Assembly: GCA_964522105.1 (NCBI GenBank)
Contig: CAZFVA010000015.1
Span: forward strand, 17,291-81,290
DNA: 64,000 nucleotides
Source: JAGOFO01 sp964522105
GTDB lineage: Bacteria; Myxococcota_A; UBA9042; DTJE01
Reading direction: 5' to 3'
Shown here piece after piece: positions 27,889-37,866 of this stretch. Positions within the stretch are counted from its first letter, which is position 1, and each line of letters begins with the position of its first letter. A program made the translations under genes and the position numbers. The notes under the pieces were generated by a model, which saw only the letters and a list, made by a program, of their open reading frames with translations, made no database searches and had not been told where the DNA came from.

Positions 27889-30800
27889 ATGGAGTTGGAA
27901 ATCAGGATCCGTACCGGGCGGGCGACGAACGTCGTGCAGGCTGAGAAAGAATTGATTAAAGGGCGCAGGACATCCAGGGTCTTCAAGCTTAAATCCTGCG
28001 GTCTTCTTTATGCTTTTCTGGCAGTTCTGACAGCTTCGACCGGATGCGATTTTTCCGGATACTATCCTCAGTTTGACGCCATCGATGCAAACATGTCCGA
28101 GCTTCCGTTTGATCCGCCTGACGACTACGTTCCAGGGGACAACGGACAATCAGGCTTCGCCATCACAAACGTTACACCGTCATCCGGTCCGGCGGCGGGC
28201 GGGACACGCGTTGCCATCGAAGGACGCGGCTTTACAAACGGCTCGACCGTCGTTTTCGGATCAACGCAAGGCATTGAAACAATAGTTGAAAACGAATACA
28301 CCATCAGAACCACAACACCGGCCGCGTACGAATATGGCGGTTCGGTAGATGTCTTCGTAATCAGGGCAGACGGCAAGAAGACCGTTCTGCGCCCGGGATT
28401 CAGGTACGCGGGGGTCGTCACCGTTACTTCAGTCATTCCTTCTGCCGGCCCGACATCAGGCGGCACTCCGATCACAATCAGCGGCCAGGGGTTTTCGCCT
28501 GATTCAGACGTCATTATTGACGGACGGAGCGCCATTGATGTGCGCAGAATAAGTGATTCAACCATCCTGGCAATTACGCCACCAGGTCAGGCCGGGCAAG
28601 TTGAGGTTCTGGTCCTTTCCGGTTCCGGCAAGGGACGTATGGGGCGCAGTTTCAGATACGTGGATACGCCCTCTGACGTTACATGCAGTCCTTTCGTTGT
28701 TAATGCTGCCGGTTCAGATGACGGGGGCCCGGTCCAGATAACTGTTACCGGCACAAATCTCGGGTCAATCGAAGCGATTTCAATGTCTTCCGGCACCGTT
28801 ACATCCAGGACAGTCGTGTCGGACTCCAGTATTTCATTTACCGCCGATTTTTCGGGATCGGACGGGGATGGACCGGTGGACGTCAGTCTGGTCGGCCCGG
28901 CAGGTACCTTTCTGGCACGCGCATGTTTCACGGCGCTCAACCAGCAGGATATTGATAACCCGGCTTTGCGCATATGGGCAGTAGTCCCGAACACGTCACC
29001 ACAGGCCGGTGGTATTGAAGCCAGACTTGCGGTTACCGGGCTTGATTACGGAAATCGTGAGTCGCTGCTGGTCAAGTTGGGAACAGTTCCGGTATCGGTG
29101 TCGGAAGTTCCCGACATAAATACCGTCAAGTTCTTAACACCTGCCGGCAATCCCGGAACTGTTGATGTCACGCTGGAATCCCCGGACGAATCTGACACGT
29201 TTACAGATGGATTTACCTGGCTCAAAGACGCCCGGATAGACGCGATCGATCCTGCCGCAGCACCACCTGAAGGTGGCATTGACGCGACAATTACCGGTGC
29301 CGGACTGGCCGACGTCGTAGATGTTCTGATTGGACCACTTCCTGCGGTAATAACGACAGCCCCGACAGATACAAGCCTGCAAATCAGAATCCCCCCGGTC
29401 GGACCGGGTGTTCATGATGTGACCGCCATATTCCGCGACGGATCCAGCATTAAAAAGGCTGGCGCTTTAACATGTTCGTCAGACACTCTGATGGCAAAAG
29501 TGGTGACGCCTGACCGTGGTTCAATGTCAGGCGGGACCCTGGTCTATGTGACCGGTTCAGGACTTGTCGAAGGAACAAGGGTATTTTTCGGTAACTACGA
29601 AGCTACAGCGGCTGTCAGCGGCGACCCGGGCAGACTTGCCGTGTTCTCGCCTGCCGCAGATGAAGAAGGCCTGGTTGACATCTTTGTTGTCGGTCCCGAC
29701 GGGATCAGGCAAAGGCTGGACAACGCGTTTTACTATTTTAATCCCACCGGATTTCTTGGCGGAACGTGGGGACCGGCAATATCTGGATCAGTTAATGTCA
29801 CGGTCATCGACTCGTACTATGACTCCCCGATATCACAGGCTTTTGTCATGCTTGGCAGCGAAGCGCTGACGACAGATAAAGGCTTCACCGACGGCAGGGG
29901 CATGGTCACGATTTCCAGACGCGGCCTGGCCGGCCCGCTTATGGTAACTGCCAGCAGGCAGGACTATACGACATGGAGCATAGTCGGCGTAGACGCAGAA
30001 AACGTCACTATCTACCTTGAACCGCTATACACCCCGATTCCGCCGGACGAAGGGGAAGGGGAAGGCGAATACGTTTTTCCGCCTTCACCGGGCACGGTGA
30101 CCGGAAAAGTTCTTGGCACAGACAAAGAATTTATAGTTCCGGCGGCTGACTGCCAGGGCATGCCGCTTGTAAACGGTTCCACATGCAGGTCATGCCTGGT
30201 CGATTCTCAGTGCGACGCAGGTTCAGTCTGCATCATGTCAGGGCCAACTTTCCTGACATGCTCAAAGCCCTGCCTGACGGTTGATGACTGCCCTTCCGGA
30301 TACAACTGCTACCAGACAGACGGACAGGGAACCGTGTGCAAACCAAGTCCCGGAACTGCCGAGGTCCGTTGCGGAATCAGCAACACATCAACATCTTCCT
30401 GGGGTGATAATCCCGGACCTGGCGCCATTATGACAAGCGCCGGAACTTATGCGCTGAACTCGCGTCTTGGTGATGTCGCAGTGTATTGCGTCGGGGGGTT
30501 CAAGAAACCTTCAGACGGCAGTTTTGTACCGGTAATAATGGGACTGCTGCGACACGTCTATGTCGGGACATCATCTATCAGCGCGGGCAACAACGTACGC
30601 CTGAATATTCCCCTTGACCGGACGCTGCGGGTCAGAATGATCGCGCCGCCGGGCGGGGCGGGCGGTCCGAATATCCATGAGACCGCACTGGCGATGGAAC
30701 TCGGTTCAGATGGATTCCTGAATCTATGGGATTCAATCACTTCGATCGATGGAAACATCTTTGACTTCAAATCCCTGCCACATGACATGACTGGACCTCT

Positions 30801-32154
30801 TGAAGGGGCTTCAGTCATTTTTTCCACGGAAGCAGCCTCGGCGTCATCAACAGGTGAACCGTATTCCATAGCATCTGCCGAAGCCTGGACACCATTTAAG
30901 ACAGAACCGGTCAGAGTGTTTCAAGACAGCACCGGTGCGCCAGAAATTGTTTCCGAACTTGATGTGAAAGCCGGGTGTTCGTCCGGCAGCACCGGCATTG
31001 TTGTCGATACCGACGGCAGGGCATGGACTGTTGACAGCTACGGCCTCGTAACCGCACTTCCGACTTTCGGGAACCTGAAAATCAACGCGTGCGTTCAGAC
31101 TTACGATGGCCGGATTCTTTTTGCAGGCAGCTCCTCGCGGGTCTATTTCTTTGATCCGGTGACTTTCCAGTGGACGACGGAAACGGTTTCAACGGATAAA
31201 GTGGACTTGACCGCAGCGGCGGCTTCTGACGATGGAATATTCTGGGTCATAGCCGCCAACAGGCTTTACGTCAGACAACTTTCAGGGCTCTGGAAACGAC
31301 TTGATTACGGATCCCCGGCCCCGCTTTTCGATGTGAAATTCACCGGGGGCGGCAAAGTAGTCGGCGTCGGCGCAAAAGGCACCGTAATCACGGCAGACGA
31401 AAATGCCGCGTCGCTTGTCAAGCCATCCCCGACGTCGACTGACCTGTATTCGGTCACAGCAACTGGCGGGAACATCACAGCAACCGGGCGACGTGGGATG
31501 ATTCTGACCGGGGAAAGCGCCACGACCCTTGCCGAAGTTGAATCCGGAGTCCTGGACGACTTGACTGCTTCAGTGGCAGACCACAATGGCGAGGTCATCA
31601 TCGGAGGCTCACGGGGCCTGATAATAAGGCTTGGAAATGACGGTCCGAACGTAATCAGGGAACCGTCAGGCAAGGGCGAAATCAGTTCACTGATCGACAT
31701 GACGTCCAACGCTGATGATGCGGAAGATCCCGGCACGAGCGTGCCGGTTCTGGCCTTTTTCAGATCATCTGTCACAGCCGGGCCGTTCATGAACACTCTG
31801 GCTTTCAGCTCCCCACCGAAAAACTGGCTGTGGCTGGACAGGACGTTGACCTGGACAATGAAAGAGCCCCCCGCCCCGTCGTTTTTCTACATCAGACTTT
31901 ACACAATTAACGAAAAAGGTCGCTGGTCAATACTGGCCGCGGGCGACACCAGAAACATCAAACTGCCTGACCTTGATGTAGCGTCAGGCATGGATATCAA
32001 GCCGCTGAAGTCAGGCACTGTAAGCCTTAAATACTATTCAATAATGTCGCCTGACTTTGATATCAACAATTACGACTCTTCAAGCCTGTACACCAGTCGC
32101 TGGAGCTCATGGTCGACCGGCGGACTGCTGACAAAATTCCCTTCAGTATTCTGA
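27889..32154 (+). CDS. giant modular lipoprotein with IPT/TIG repeats
   Basis: Predicted surface-exposed lipoprotein, function unknown. The lipobox LTASTGC gives the lipidated Cys (about residue 53 from the ATG at 27889). The true start could be TTG 27952, which gives a tighter signal peptide. Six IPT/TIG-like immunoglobulin repeats follow (each starting like VTPSSGPAAGGT or IPSAGPTSGGT), spanning 28140-29740. Next come a carboxypeptidase-regulatory-like beta domain, an acidic linker (PPDEGEGEGEY) and a cysteine-rich domain of the Myxococcota type (CRSCLVDSQCDAGSVC). The long C-terminal part, from about 30900, looks like a beta-propeller or repeat domain (TDGRAWTVDSYG, DGRILFAG). Confidence 0.85.
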   Translation: MELEIRIRTGRATNVVQAEKELIKGRRTSRVFKLKSCGLLYAFLAVLTASTGCDFSGYYPQFDAIDANMSELPFDPPDDYVPGDNGQSGFAITNVTPSSGPAAGGTRVAIEGRGFTNGSTVVFGSTQGIETIVENEYTIRTTTPAAYEYGGSVDVFVIRADGKKTVLRPGFRYAGVVTVTSVIPSAGPTSGGTPITISGQGFSPDSDVIIDGRSAIDVRRISDSTILAITPPGQAGQVEVLVLSGSGKGRMGRSFRYVDTPSDVTCSPFVVNAAGSDDGGPVQITVTGTNLGSIEAISMSSGTVTSRTVVSDSSISFTADFSGSDGDGPVDVSLVGPAGTFLARACFTALNQQDIDNPALRIWAVVPNTSPQAGGIEARLAVTGLDYGNRESLLVKLGTVPVSVSEVPDINTVKFLTPAGNPGTVDVTLESPDESDTFTDGFTWLKDARIDAIDPAAAPPEGGIDATITGAGLADVVDVLIGPLPAVITTAPTDTSLQIRIPPVGPGVHDVTAIFRDGSSIKKAGALTCSSDTLMAKVVTPDRGSMSGGTLVYVTGSGLVEGTRVFFGNYEATAAVSGDPGRLAVFSPAADEEGLVDIFVVGPDGIRQRLDNAFYYFNPTGFLGGTWGPAISGSVNVTVIDSYYDSPISQAFVMLGSEALTTDKGFTDGRGMVTISRRGLAGPLMVTASRQDYTTWSIVGVDAENVTIYLEPLYTPIPPDEGEGEGEYVFPPSPGTVTGKVLGTDKEFIVPAADCQGMPLVNGSTCRSCLVDSQCDAGSVCIMSGPTFLTCSKPCLTVDDCPSGYNCYQTDGQGTVCKPSPGTAEVRCGISNTSTSSWGDNPGPGAIMTSAGTYALNSRLGDVAVYCVGGFKKPSDGSFVPVIMGLLRHVYVGTSSISAGNNVRLNIPLDRTLRVRMIAPPGGAGGPNIHETALAMELGSDGFLNLWDSITSIDGNIFDFKSLPHDMTGPLEGASVIFSTEAASASSTGEPYSIASAEAWTPFKTEPVRVFQDSTGAPEIVSELDVKAGCSSGSTGIVVDTDGRAWTVDSYGLVTALPTFGNLKINACVQTYDGRILFAGSSSRVYFFDPVTFQWTTETVSTDKVDLTAAAASDDGIFWVIAANRLYVRQLSGLWKRLDYGSPAPLFDVKFTGGGKVVGVGAKGTVITADENAASLVKPSPTSTDLYSVTATGGNITATGRRGMILTGESATTLAEVESGVLDDLTASVADHNGEVIIGGSRGLIIRLGNDGPNVIREPSGKGEISSLIDMTSNADDAEDPGTSVPVLAFFRSSVTAGPFMNTLAFSSPPKNWLWLDRTLTWTMKEPPAPSFFYIRLYTINEKGRWSILAAGDTRNIKLPDLDVASGMDIKPLKSGTVSLKYYSIMSPDFDINNYDSSSLYTSRWSSWSTGGLLTKFPSVF

Positions 32155-32198
32155 TAAACCAATAATTGATTCAGGGGGTGGCGTCTGCGCAGGATCGA

Positions 32199-32915
32199 TC
32201 AGCGGTGACGGCGCTTCTTTTTCTTCTTATGGTTCTCGTCATCTTCAGTTGATGATTCGATCTGAACATCGGATTCATCAATCGCACCCATGGCAATCGT
32301 TGCATTGGGATCGCGGGGAAGGTCTTCTTCCTCGGAATTATCAGCATCCATATCGGCAATTATCGATTCATCCAGGGCATCAAGTGACACTGTCGCGCCG
32401 GGCTCATCATCAAAAACCTCCGGTTCAGCACCCGGCAGGCTTTCATCATCACCCTGCGAAGCAACGTCTTCCAGCGACGCATATTCTTCGACCGGCACTT
32501 CAAACACCGGCATATCGTCGGCCGGCACTTCGTCGATTGCCGGCTCTTCGCCCGGCAGCATCACGTCGGCTGATTCTTCAACGAAAACTTCGGCGTCGGA
32601 CAGATCCTCAACCGGCTCTTCAATATCCAGCAGTTCGTCGACCGGCACTTCAGGCAGAGCTTCAAAAACCGCCGTTTCCACCAGTTCTTCAACCGGCTCG
32701 ACCGCAGCACGCCGCACAGGCTCAGCGACTGGCGGGGGCATTACGGGCGCCACGGCCACAGCCACCCCGGCCGGCTTTCCGGCGTACATTTTAGAAAAAC
32801 GTGACAGCAAATCCTGCCCGGAAGGCACCTCGGAATGCCTTTGAAGCAGGTCGATCACAATGTCAGCGCCCCCGGCCACTTCGGTCTTCTTAGCCTTGTC
32901 AGTCTTCTTAGCCAT
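32199..32915 (-). CDS. acidic low-complexity protein with basic ends
   Basis: Not recognised. The 238-residue protein starts basic (MAKKTDKAKK), has a short ordered-looking helix (ADIVIDLLQRH to SRFSKMYAG, residues 18-46), then about 170 residues dominated by Glu/Asp/Pro/Val. It ends in a Lys/Arg tail (KKKKKRRHR). Degenerate repeats recur, notably EVPVDEL/EVPVEEY and the pair GATVSLDALDES / NATIAMGAIDES. It should be intrinsically disordered. It lies downstream of alaS on the same strand, 33 bp away, possibly in the same transcript. A scaffold or phospho-regulated adaptor is conceivable but unproven. Confidence 0.72.
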   Translation of the reverse strand: MAKKTDKAKKTEVAGGADIVIDLLQRHSEVPSGQDLLSRFSKMYAGKPAGVAVAVAPVMPPPVAEPVRRAAVEPVEELVETAVFEALPEVPVDELLDIEEPVEDLSDAEVFVEESADVMLPGEEPAIDEVPADDMPVFEVPVEEYASLEDVASQGDDESLPGAEPEVFDDEPGATVSLDALDESIIADMDADNSEEEDLPRDPNATIAMGAIDESDVQIESSTEDDENHKKKKKRRHR

Positions 32916-32948
32916 GTCGGCCTCCTGCTGGAACCAAAACGTGCTACA

Positions 32949-35579
32949 TCATTGCAGAGCTTTTGCCAGTGCGTCAAGTATGATGGTTCTATCTTCCGGC
33001 GTATCAACGGCACCCTGAGACAATGACGGGGAACCGCCGCCACGCCCGCCCATGTATCCAAGTATCTTGTTCAGCACCGTTCCGGCAGGTTGTTCTTTCT
33101 GCAGATCGGGCGTAACCGCAAGACAAACCATCATTTTCGGACCTTCGACCATCGTAATCAAAACCATGCCTGAACCGACGCGGTCACGCATGACATCTGA
33201 AAGTTCGCGCAGACCTTTTTTGTCCATTCCGTCTGCCGAAACGACCATCACCTTGATTCCATTACATTCAACAATTCTGGGGGACTCCGGACCGGATGAT
33301 GATGCTGCGGCCGCCTTCACCTTCAGATCGGCAAGTTCCTTCTTCAGCGATTTTTCCTGCTCGGTCAGCTTTTCAATGCGCTCGACAACGCCCGGACCTT
33401 CGATCCGCAGGACGTTTTCAACAGCGCCCAGCACGGAATCACGCTGCTTGAAGAAAGCAATCGCCGCGCTGCCGGTAAGGGCCTCGATCCTGCGGATTCC
33501 GGCAGAAATTCCACCTTCCGAAACGATCTTGAACACGCTGATCTGCGAAGTCCGGTCAACGTGAGTTCCGCCGCAAAGCTCAATGGAATCACCCATTTTC
33601 ACCATGCGGACAGTTTCCCCGTATTTATCTTCGAAGAAATGAAGCGCACCGCCTGCAACTGCCTCTTCAATCGTCGTTTCCCTGGTCACAACCGGGCTGT
33701 CATCCAGAATCCAGCCCTGAACCATGTCCTCGACCTTTTTGATTTCTTCACCGGTCAGGCCCGACATGTGCGAAAAATCAAAGCGCAGCCTGTCAGGCGA
33801 CACCAGGGAACCACGCTGACGAACGTGCGGCCCGAGCACAGTTCGGAGGGCCCTGTGGAGCAGATGCGTGGCGCTGTGGTTACGTCTTGTACCAAGGCGG
33901 GCTGCATCGACCTTCATTCCGACAGCATCGCCGACCGTCAGCTTGCCCGAAACAACGTGCCCGATGTGAATAATGCAGTCTTCCGTCAGTTTCCTGGTGT
34001 CTTCGACAACAAATTCGACGCCATGGGCGTGGATAACACCGGTATCACCGGCCTGCCCGCCCGACTCGCCATAAAACGGCGTCACATCAGTGACCAGCGT
34101 CACTTCAACACCATTTCCAACTGACGTAACCGGGCTGCCTTCAACAAACAGCCCACGGATAAAAGCAGCAGCATCGGCACCGACGCGTTCGTCATATGCG
34201 TAACCGTTAAAAACGGTCTTCAGTTCGTTGATACGACAGTATTCAACGATCGCGTCAGTCGAACTGTCCCTGGACTTCCACGAAGCGCGGCCACGCGCAC
34301 GCTGGGCCTCCATAAGGACGTTAAAACCGTCACGATCAATCCCGAGATCATTTTCACCGGCTACAATTTCTGTCAGATCAATTGGAAAACCGTGGGTATC
34401 ATAAAGTGTAAAAACGGCCGCCCCGTCGATCGCCGAGCGCCCGGCTTTCCTGGCAGAATCAATTGCAGTTTCAAGAAGTTCCATGCCCGATGACAGCGTC
34501 CGCAGGAACTGTCTTTCTTCCTGTCCCGCAACCCTTTCAATCACCGCGGCGTCGCGTTCCAGTTCCGGCCACGCAGCACCCATGACGACCGAAACGTACA
34601 TGCAGATATCAGTGAAGAACGGACCACGGAATCCAAGCTTGTGACCGAATCGAATCGCCCGTCTCATCAGGCGGCGCAGGACGTATCCGCGACCTTCATT
34701 TTCAGGATATACGCCATCGGCAATCAGGAACGCCGTCGCCCTGGCATGGTCAGCGATGACGCGCAAAGCAGTATCTATTTCCTGATTTTCCCCGTAAGTA
34801 ACCCCGGCTGCTTTCGCGGCGCGTTGAATCAGGGGAAGCAGCAGATCGGTTTCGTAATTTGTCCGGACGCCCTGAAGCACAGATGCGATGCGCTCGAGGC
34901 CCATGCCGGTGTCAATGGACGGGGCCGGAAGCGGATGAAGAACGCCGGCCTCGTCGCGATTGAACTGCATGAAAACCAGGTTCCAGATTTCCATGAACCT
35001 GTGACCCTGATCGGTCATTGATGTGCCGGAATACGAAGGTCCCCGATCGACATAGATTTCGCTGCACGGGCCGCACGGACCGGTGTCACCCATCGACCAG
35101 AAATCATCCGGGTCGTCAATAACCCTGGAAGGTTCAACGCCGGCCTCTTCAATCCAGAGCCTGCGGGCCTCGTCATCACTGGGATAAACGGTTATCCACA
35201 GATCCTTCGGGTCCAGACCGTATCCCCGGGTCAGAAGATCCCAGGCGTAAACAATGGCGTCACGCTTGAAATAATCACCGAACGAAAAGTTCCCGAGCAT
35301 CTCAAAAAATGTGTGATGCCTTGGTGTGCGCCCGACTTCGTCAAGATCGTTATGCTTGCCGCTTACGCGCAGACACTTCTGGCTGGACACGGCGCGACGG
35401 TAGCCGGGGTCACGATAGCCGGCAAAGACGTCCTTGAACTGGACCATCCCCGCATTCACGAACAGAAGGGTCGGGTCGGACGACGGAATCAGGCCGTGGC
35501 TTGAAACAATGCGATGACCGCGTTCCTCGAAGTACTTCAGAAATTTTTCTCTTATCTCTTGAGCTTTCACGTTTTTCAT
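32949..35579 (-). CDS. alaS: alanyl-tRNA synthetase
   Basis: Charges tRNA-Ala, with editing of mis-acylated Ser and Gly. The 876-residue protein has the usual order: class II catalytic domain starting EIREKFLKYFEERGHRIVSS, with motif KHNDLDEVG and HHTFFEMLGNFSFGDYFK; editing domain with zinc-binding HSATHLLHRALR (near 570) and CGGTHVDRT; and C-terminal DHHA1-type domain (GGRGGGSPSLSQG near the end). The start at 35579 overlaps the pilT stop by a few bases, so the two are coupled. A tRNA-Ala is present elsewhere in the window (57523). Confidence 0.98.
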   Translation of the reverse strand: MKNVKAQEIREKFLKYFEERGHRIVSSHGLIPSSDPTLLFVNAGMVQFKDVFAGYRDPGYRRAVSSQKCLRVSGKHNDLDEVGRTPRHHTFFEMLGNFSFGDYFKRDAIVYAWDLLTRGYGLDPKDLWITVYPSDDEARRLWIEEAGVEPSRVIDDPDDFWSMGDTGPCGPCSEIYVDRGPSYSGTSMTDQGHRFMEIWNLVFMQFNRDEAGVLHPLPAPSIDTGMGLERIASVLQGVRTNYETDLLLPLIQRAAKAAGVTYGENQEIDTALRVIADHARATAFLIADGVYPENEGRGYVLRRLMRRAIRFGHKLGFRGPFFTDICMYVSVVMGAAWPELERDAAVIERVAGQEERQFLRTLSSGMELLETAIDSARKAGRSAIDGAAVFTLYDTHGFPIDLTEIVAGENDLGIDRDGFNVLMEAQRARGRASWKSRDSSTDAIVEYCRINELKTVFNGYAYDERVGADAAAFIRGLFVEGSPVTSVGNGVEVTLVTDVTPFYGESGGQAGDTGVIHAHGVEFVVEDTRKLTEDCIIHIGHVVSGKLTVGDAVGMKVDAARLGTRRNHSATHLLHRALRTVLGPHVRQRGSLVSPDRLRFDFSHMSGLTGEEIKKVEDMVQGWILDDSPVVTRETTIEEAVAGGALHFFEDKYGETVRMVKMGDSIELCGGTHVDRTSQISVFKIVSEGGISAGIRRIEALTGSAAIAFFKQRDSVLGAVENVLRIEGPGVVERIEKLTEQEKSLKKELADLKVKAAAASSSGPESPRIVECNGIKVMVVSADGMDKKGLRELSDVMRDRVGSGMVLITMVEGPKMMVCLAVTPDLQKEQPAGTVLNKILGYMGGRGGGSPSLSQGAVDTPEDRTIILDALAKALQ

Positions 35580-36748
35580 CCTCGAGTGGAAAAGCTGTCG
35601 TCATAGTCCTCGAACCCGCCGGTCAGAAACGTTTCGGCATCCGTTCTGCGGGTGTCAATACCTTTGACTCTCAACGCAAAATCATCCGGCCTGCTGGAGT
35701 TCAGGACGGCTTCATCGTAGGAAATCATTTTTTCCCTGAAAAGCGACATCAGGGACTGATCAAAAGTCTGCATGCCATACTGATCATGGCTGGCCTCGAT
35801 GGCATCGGAAAGCATATCCGCACCATCATGTTCCTTCATTATATCCCGCAGCCTGCCGGTACACAGCATGACCTCGACGGCCGGAACCCTGCCCTTGCCC
35901 GAGGCCCTGTGGACAAGACGCTGACTGACAACAGCCTGCATGACTGCTGCCAGACGAATTCTTGCTGCATCCTGTTCAGTCTCGCGGAAAACCGACAGAA
36001 CTCGATTCACCGTCTCGCGCACGTCAACGGTGTGAAGCGTCGAAAGGACCAAATGGCCTGTCTCGGCTGCCATGATGGCCGTTTCAATCGTTTCACGGTC
36101 ACGCATTTCGCCGACAACAATCACGTCGGGATCCTGTCGCAGAGCGGCCCGGAGCCCTTCCCGGAAACCGACCGTATCTGAACCGACCTCACGCTGAGTC
36201 ACTACCGAACGCTTATCTTCAATCAGATACTCGATAGGGTCTTCAATCGTAATAATGTGACCGGCCCTTGAACGGTTGATCTGATCGGCAATCGCAGCCA
36301 GAGTCGTACTTTTGCCCTGACCTGCGGCGCCTGTGACCAGAATAAGCCCCCGCCTGGCTTCACATATCTTCTTGATTACCGGTGGCAGAAACAGTTCTTC
36401 AAGCGTCGGGATGCTTGAAGTTACAAAACGAACTACGGCCTGAGTTCCAAGCCTGCTGCGAAACAGGTTAATTCTGAAGCGCCCGATGCCTGGAACACCC
36501 CACCCCAGATCGACTGAACCATTTTCCTTCAGTAATTCGCGATGTCTGTCTTCCAGCACGTCGGCAAAGATGTCGCGGACGTCACTTTCGCTTAATATGC
36601 CAAGATTCCTGGGCGTTACCAGCTCCATCGACGAAGAAAGTCGAAATATCGGCGGGCGACCCGGCTTCAGGTGAATGTCCGAAACCCCCTGAGCCTGGGA
36701 AAATCGAAGCAACCCGTCCAGATCAAGCGGCGGACTGGATTCAGACAT
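35576..36748 (-). CDS. pilT: PilT/PilU-type retraction ATPase
   Basis: Hexameric ATPase, expected to retract type IV pili. The start at 36748 is used because AGAGG precedes it and recA ends 1 bp upstream. Motifs present: Walker A LVTGAAGQGKSTT (about 130; unusual, since family members normally have GPTGSGKST), Asp box TIEDPIEYL, Walker B DPDVIVVGEMRD, His box TGHLVLSTLHT. The family AIRNLIRE motif is altered to RLRDIMKE. The C terminus ends with an acidic tail. No other pilus genes are near. The order recA-pilT-alaS resembles that in Geobacter-type deltaproteobacteria as I recall it. Confidence 0.9.
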   Translation of the reverse strand: MSESSPPLDLDGLLRFSQAQGVSDIHLKPGRPPIFRLSSSMELVTPRNLGILSESDVRDIFADVLEDRHRELLKENGSVDLGWGVPGIGRFRINLFRSRLGTQAVVRFVTSSIPTLEELFLPPVIKKICEARRGLILVTGAAGQGKSTTLAAIADQINRSRAGHIITIEDPIEYLIEDKRSVVTQREVGSDTVGFREGLRAALRQDPDVIVVGEMRDRETIETAIMAAETGHLVLSTLHTVDVRETVNRVLSVFRETEQDAARIRLAAVMQAVVSQRLVHRASGKGRVPAVEVMLCTGRLRDIMKEHDGADMLSDAIEASHDQYGMQTFDQSLMSLFREKMISYDEAVLNSSRPDDFALRVKGIDTRRTDAETFLTGGFEDYDDSFSTRG

Positions 36749-36749
36749 A

Positions 36750-37826
36750 TCAAGCCTCTGTAACGGCACCTTCGACTGCGATGCCGCACTTCACATAGAC
36801 ATCACGGGTGACGGCGGCCAGATCGGCCGGGTTATCCTTCAGATAAGCCATCGCCTGTTCACGACCCTGTCCAAGGCGCTTGCCGGCATAACCGTACCAG
36901 GAGCCACTCTTGTCAAGAACACCGAGCGTCCCGGCCAGATCAACCAGTTCACCCAGCACGTTCACGCCTTCGCCGTACATCAGATCAAATTCAGCTTCGC
37001 GGAACGGCGGAGCCATCTTGTTCTTGACGACCTTGACCTTGACGCGCATGCCGGTGTTGACCTGGCCATCTGCGTCCTTGACGACCTGACCGCGCCTGAC
37101 ATCCAGTCTGATAGTTGCATAGAACTTGAGGGCGTTTCCGCCGGTCGTCGTTTCGGGATTGCCGTACATCACGCCGATCTTCATTCTGATCTGATTGATG
37201 AAAATCATGCACGTGTTGGACTTTGAAAGCACGCCGGCCAGCTTGCGCAGGGCCTGACTCATCAATCTGGCCTGCAGACCGACGTGGGAATCACCCATTT
37301 CACCTTCAAGCTCGGCCTTCGGCACAAGGGCAGCTACCGAGTCAACGACGACCAGGTCAACCGCATTGGTCCTGACCAGAGTCTCGGCGATCTCAAGGGC
37401 CTGCTCGCCTGTATCCGGCTGCGCAAGCAGAAGGTCTTCAACCGAAATCCCAAGCTTCCTGGCGTAATTCACGTCAAGCGCATGTTCTGCGTCGATGAAA
37501 ACAGCAAGTCCACCAGCCTTCTGACATTCAGCAATAGCCAGCAGCGAAAGAGTGGTCTTTCCTGACGATTCCTGACCGTAAATCTCGACGACGCGGCCTT
37601 TCGGATATCCGCCGATCCCGAGGGCGATATTCAGCGAAAGCGATCCCGAACTGATTACAGGAACCTTGTTAATCGAACTTCCGTCATTGGCCAGGCGCAT
37701 GATGCTGCCTTTTCCAAACTGACGTTCAATAGTCATCATCGCGACTTCAATGTTGCGTTCACGCTGCTCGGCATTTTCGCCGTGCTTTAACTGAATATTC
37801 TTACTTTCCTTGGCTTCCTTTGCCAT
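36750..37826 (-). CDS. recA: recombinase RecA
   Basis: Forms filaments on single-stranded DNA for homologous recombination and SOS signalling. The 358-residue protein has Walker A GQESSGKTT (about residue 84), the L1/L2 loop region with QALRKLAGVLSKSNT and NPETTTGGNALKFYA, and the usual C-terminal domain. The C-terminal tail is short, ending AVEGAVTEA. The gene is in a cinA-thpR-recA-pilT run on one strand. No recX is seen on either side; no LexA-type operator was identified upstream because the promoter is probably farther up the operon. Confidence 0.98.
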   Translation of the reverse strand: MAKEAKESKNIQLKHGENAEQRERNIEVAMMTIERQFGKGSIMRLANDGSSINKVPVISSGSLSLNIALGIGGYPKGRVVEIYGQESSGKTTLSLLAIAECQKAGGLAVFIDAEHALDVNYARKLGISVEDLLLAQPDTGEQALEIAETLVRTNAVDLVVVDSVAALVPKAELEGEMGDSHVGLQARLMSQALRKLAGVLSKSNTCMIFINQIRMKIGVMYGNPETTTGGNALKFYATIRLDVRRGQVVKDADGQVNTGMRVKVKVVKNKMAPPFREAEFDLMYGEGVNVLGELVDLAGTLGVLDKSGSWYGYAGKRLGQGREQAMAYLKDNPADLAAVTRDVYVKCGIAVEGAVTEA

Positions 37827-37866
37827 TGTTGTACCCCATCCTTATTGTTTGAGTGCCGGAACTGCT

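Noticed and set aside
32249..32844. Two long overlapping + frames rich in repeats opposite the acidic protein
   Set aside because: They mirror the Glu/Asp/Val/Pro codon repeats of the minus gene; the minus frame has a sensible start and charge pattern.
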